Assembly: GCA_017940445.1 (NCBI GenBank)
Contig: JAGAYQ010000039.1
Coordinates: 1 to 5,073, forward strand
DNA length: 5,073 nucleotides
Reading direction: 5' to 3'
Source of the DNA: Pyramidobacter sp.
Lineage (GTDB): Bacteria > Synergistota > Synergistia > Synergistales > Dethiosulfovibrionaceae
Positions within the stretch are counted from its first letter, which is position 1. Each line of letters begins with the position of its first letter. Below are positions 3,935 through 5,073 of the stretch, piece after piece. The notes under the pieces were generated by a model. It did not search any database, was not told where the DNA came from, and worked only from the letters and a program-made list of their open reading frames with translations. Position numbers and translations under genes: made by a program.

Positions 3935-5073
3935 ATGGACGAGCTCAAAAAACAGGAAGCTGCATCTCCCGTCGAAGAGAAAAAGCAGCTGAACGCCAAC
4001 ACCGTGAGCGACGAAAAGGTCGTTCAGGAAAACCTTGAGAAATACGACAGCGAATCGCGTTACCGCCGCCCCGACGGCTTCTGGGGCATGGCCATCAAGG
4101 TGCTCTGCATCGCCTTCTCGCTGTTCCAGTTCTACACCGCCGGATTCGGCGTGCTGCCTGCGCAGATCCAGCGCCCCATCCACGTCTTCTTCACCTTCGT
4201 GCTCGTGTTCCTGCTCTATCCCTCGTGCTCCTCGTTCTCGCGCAAAACCATGCACTGGCTTGACGTGCTGCTGGCAGCCTGCGCCGGTGCGACCATGATC
4301 TATCTTGTCGTCAACTACCAGGAGATCATGTACCGCGGCGGCATCCCCACCCAGTTCGACCTCATCTTCGGCGCGCTGGCCATCCTCTTCACCTTTGAAG
4401 TCGCCCGCCGCATCGTCGGCTGGCCCATCGTCCTCGTCGCGCTGGTGTTCGTGCTCTACGCCCGCTTCGGCAAGTACCTGCCCGGTTTCTTCGCCCACCG
4501 CGGCTTCACCTGGACCCGCATCATCAACCACATGTATCTGACGACAGAAGGCATCCTCGGATCGCCCATCGGCGTTTCGTCCACCTTCGTCTTCATGTTC
4601 ATCCTCTTCGGCGCCTTCCTGAACAAGACCGGCCTCGGCAAGTTCTTCATCGACCTTGCCCTCGCCGCTGCCGGACATCAGGCCGGCGGCCCCGCCAAAG
4701 TCGCCGTCATCTCCTCCGGCTTCTTCGGCACCATCTCCGGAAGCTCCGTAGCCAACACCGTCACCACCGGAACGTTCACCATCCCGCTGATGAAATCCAT
4801 CGGCTACGAAGGACACTTTGCCGGCGCCGTCGAAGCAGCCTCGTCCACCGGCGGACAGCTCATGCCTCCCATCATGGGCGCGGCAGCCTTCATCATGTCC
4901 GACTTCATCGGCGTCCCCTACATCACCATTGCCATCGCCGCCGTCCTTCCCGCTCTGCTGTACTACATGGCCGTCTTCATCATGATCCACATGGAAGCCA
5001 AGCGGCTCGGACTTAAAGGACTGCCGAGAGAGCAGCTGCCCAACACGAAGAAGATCTTCATGGAGGGCGGACA
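3935..5073 (+). CDS. TRAP transporter fused permease, 4TM/12TM type (3' end beyond window)
   Basis: An open frame from ATG at 3935 runs 379 codons to the window end without a stop. Residues 1-47 are charged and probably cytoplasmic. Hydrophobic helices follow at about 50-70, 84-96, 110-127, 141-155 and 161-176, corresponding to the small DctQ-like part fused in front. The large DctM-like part then begins near 208 (LGSPIGVSSTFVFMFILFG). Its hallmark segments are present: SGFFGTISGSSVANTVTTG (261-279) and EAASSTGGQLMPPIMGA (300-316), which belong to the ion- and substrate-binding scaffold of the family. It would import the ligand delivered by the TAXI receptor using a Na+ or H+ gradient. Fused permeases are usually 600-700 residues, so roughly the last 250-300 are missing. 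Codons are overwhelmingly C-ending (GCC, ATC, TTC, GTC), which leaves long open frames on the other strand that are not genes. Family identification is firm. Confidence 0.96.
   Translation, partial: MDELKKQEAASPVEEKKQLNANTVSDEKVVQENLEKYDSESRYRRPDGFWGMAIKVLCIAFSLFQFYTAGFGVLPAQIQRPIHVFFTFVLVFLLYPSCSSFSRKTMHWLDVLLAACAGATMIYLVVNYQEIMYRGGIPTQFDLIFGALAILFTFEVARRIVGWPIVLVALVFVLYARFGKYLPGFFAHRGFTWTRIINHMYLTTEGILGSPIGVSSTFVFMFILFGAFLNKTGLGKFFIDLALAAAGHQAGGPAKVAVISSGFFGTISGSSVANTVTTGTFTIPLMKSIGYEGHFAGAVEAASSTGGQLMPPIMGAAAFIMSDFIGVPYITIAIAAVLPALLYYMAVFIMIHMEAKRLGLKGLPREQLPNTKKIFMEGG

Noticed and set aside
3932..4990. Long open frame on the minus strand (352 codons) opposite the permease
   Set aside because: The product is a low-complexity string of D, E, G and H, as expected from reading C-ending codons of a membrane protein backwards. 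The plus frame encodes a clear TRAP permease.
1..5073. tRNA, rRNA, CRISPR array, insertion sequence or integrase
   Set aside because: None seen on either strand: no regularly spaced repeats, no transposase motifs and no cloverleaf-like tRNA features.

Overview
The window has two compositional zones. Bases 1 to about 800 are AT-rich and hold the start of a minus-strand glycosyltransferase plus a 232-base divergent intergenic region with simple repeats. From about 800 to the end the DNA is GC-rich and all genes are on the plus strand. Strong GGAGG-type ribosome binding sites, GTG starts, a TAXI-type TRAP transporter and a secreted zinc amidohydrolase together recall amino-acid-fermenting Synergistota (Pyramidobacter-like). 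That assignment is an inference from protein style only and no marker gene is present.

Layout: (1) 1-575, minus strand, N-terminal 191 residues of a family 2 glycosyltransferase of the dolichyl-phosphate-mannose synthase/GtrB type, cut by the window edge. (2) 576-807, intergenic, with a T9-(GT)6 tract and an 11-base-period direct repeat. (3) 808-1881, exported succinylglutamate desuccinylase/aspartoacylase-like (M14-type) zinc hydrolase. (4) 1882-2202, intergenic, with two sigma70-like -10 boxes, the second with a matching -35. (5) 2203-3162, TAXI-family TRAP solute receptor with a signal peptide. (6) 3163-3403, an intergenic region packed with five consecutive non-overlapping perfect inverted repeats, the first a convincing intrinsic terminator. 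(7) 3404-3913, DUF1850 protein with one N-terminal membrane segment. (8) 3935 to the window end, fused TRAP permease (4TM/12TM type), missing its C-terminal part.

How it works together: genes 5, 7 and 8 form a complete TAXI-TRAP uptake module, an ion-gradient-driven importer in which the periplasmic receptor delivers substrate to the fused permease. DUF1850 proteins commonly sit in such operons and have no settled function. The terminator after the receptor gene would let the receptor be made in excess over the membrane parts. The exported hydrolase just upstream could release the substrate outside the cytoplasm, but it lies before the transporter's own promoters, so this link is only a hypothesis. 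The glycosyltransferase points away and belongs to a different, probably surface-polysaccharide, locus.

I found no clearly undescribed system. The parts most worth a second look are the hairpin array at 3205-3368, the exported hydrolase beside a TAXI transporter, and the simple-sequence tract in front of the glycosyltransferase.
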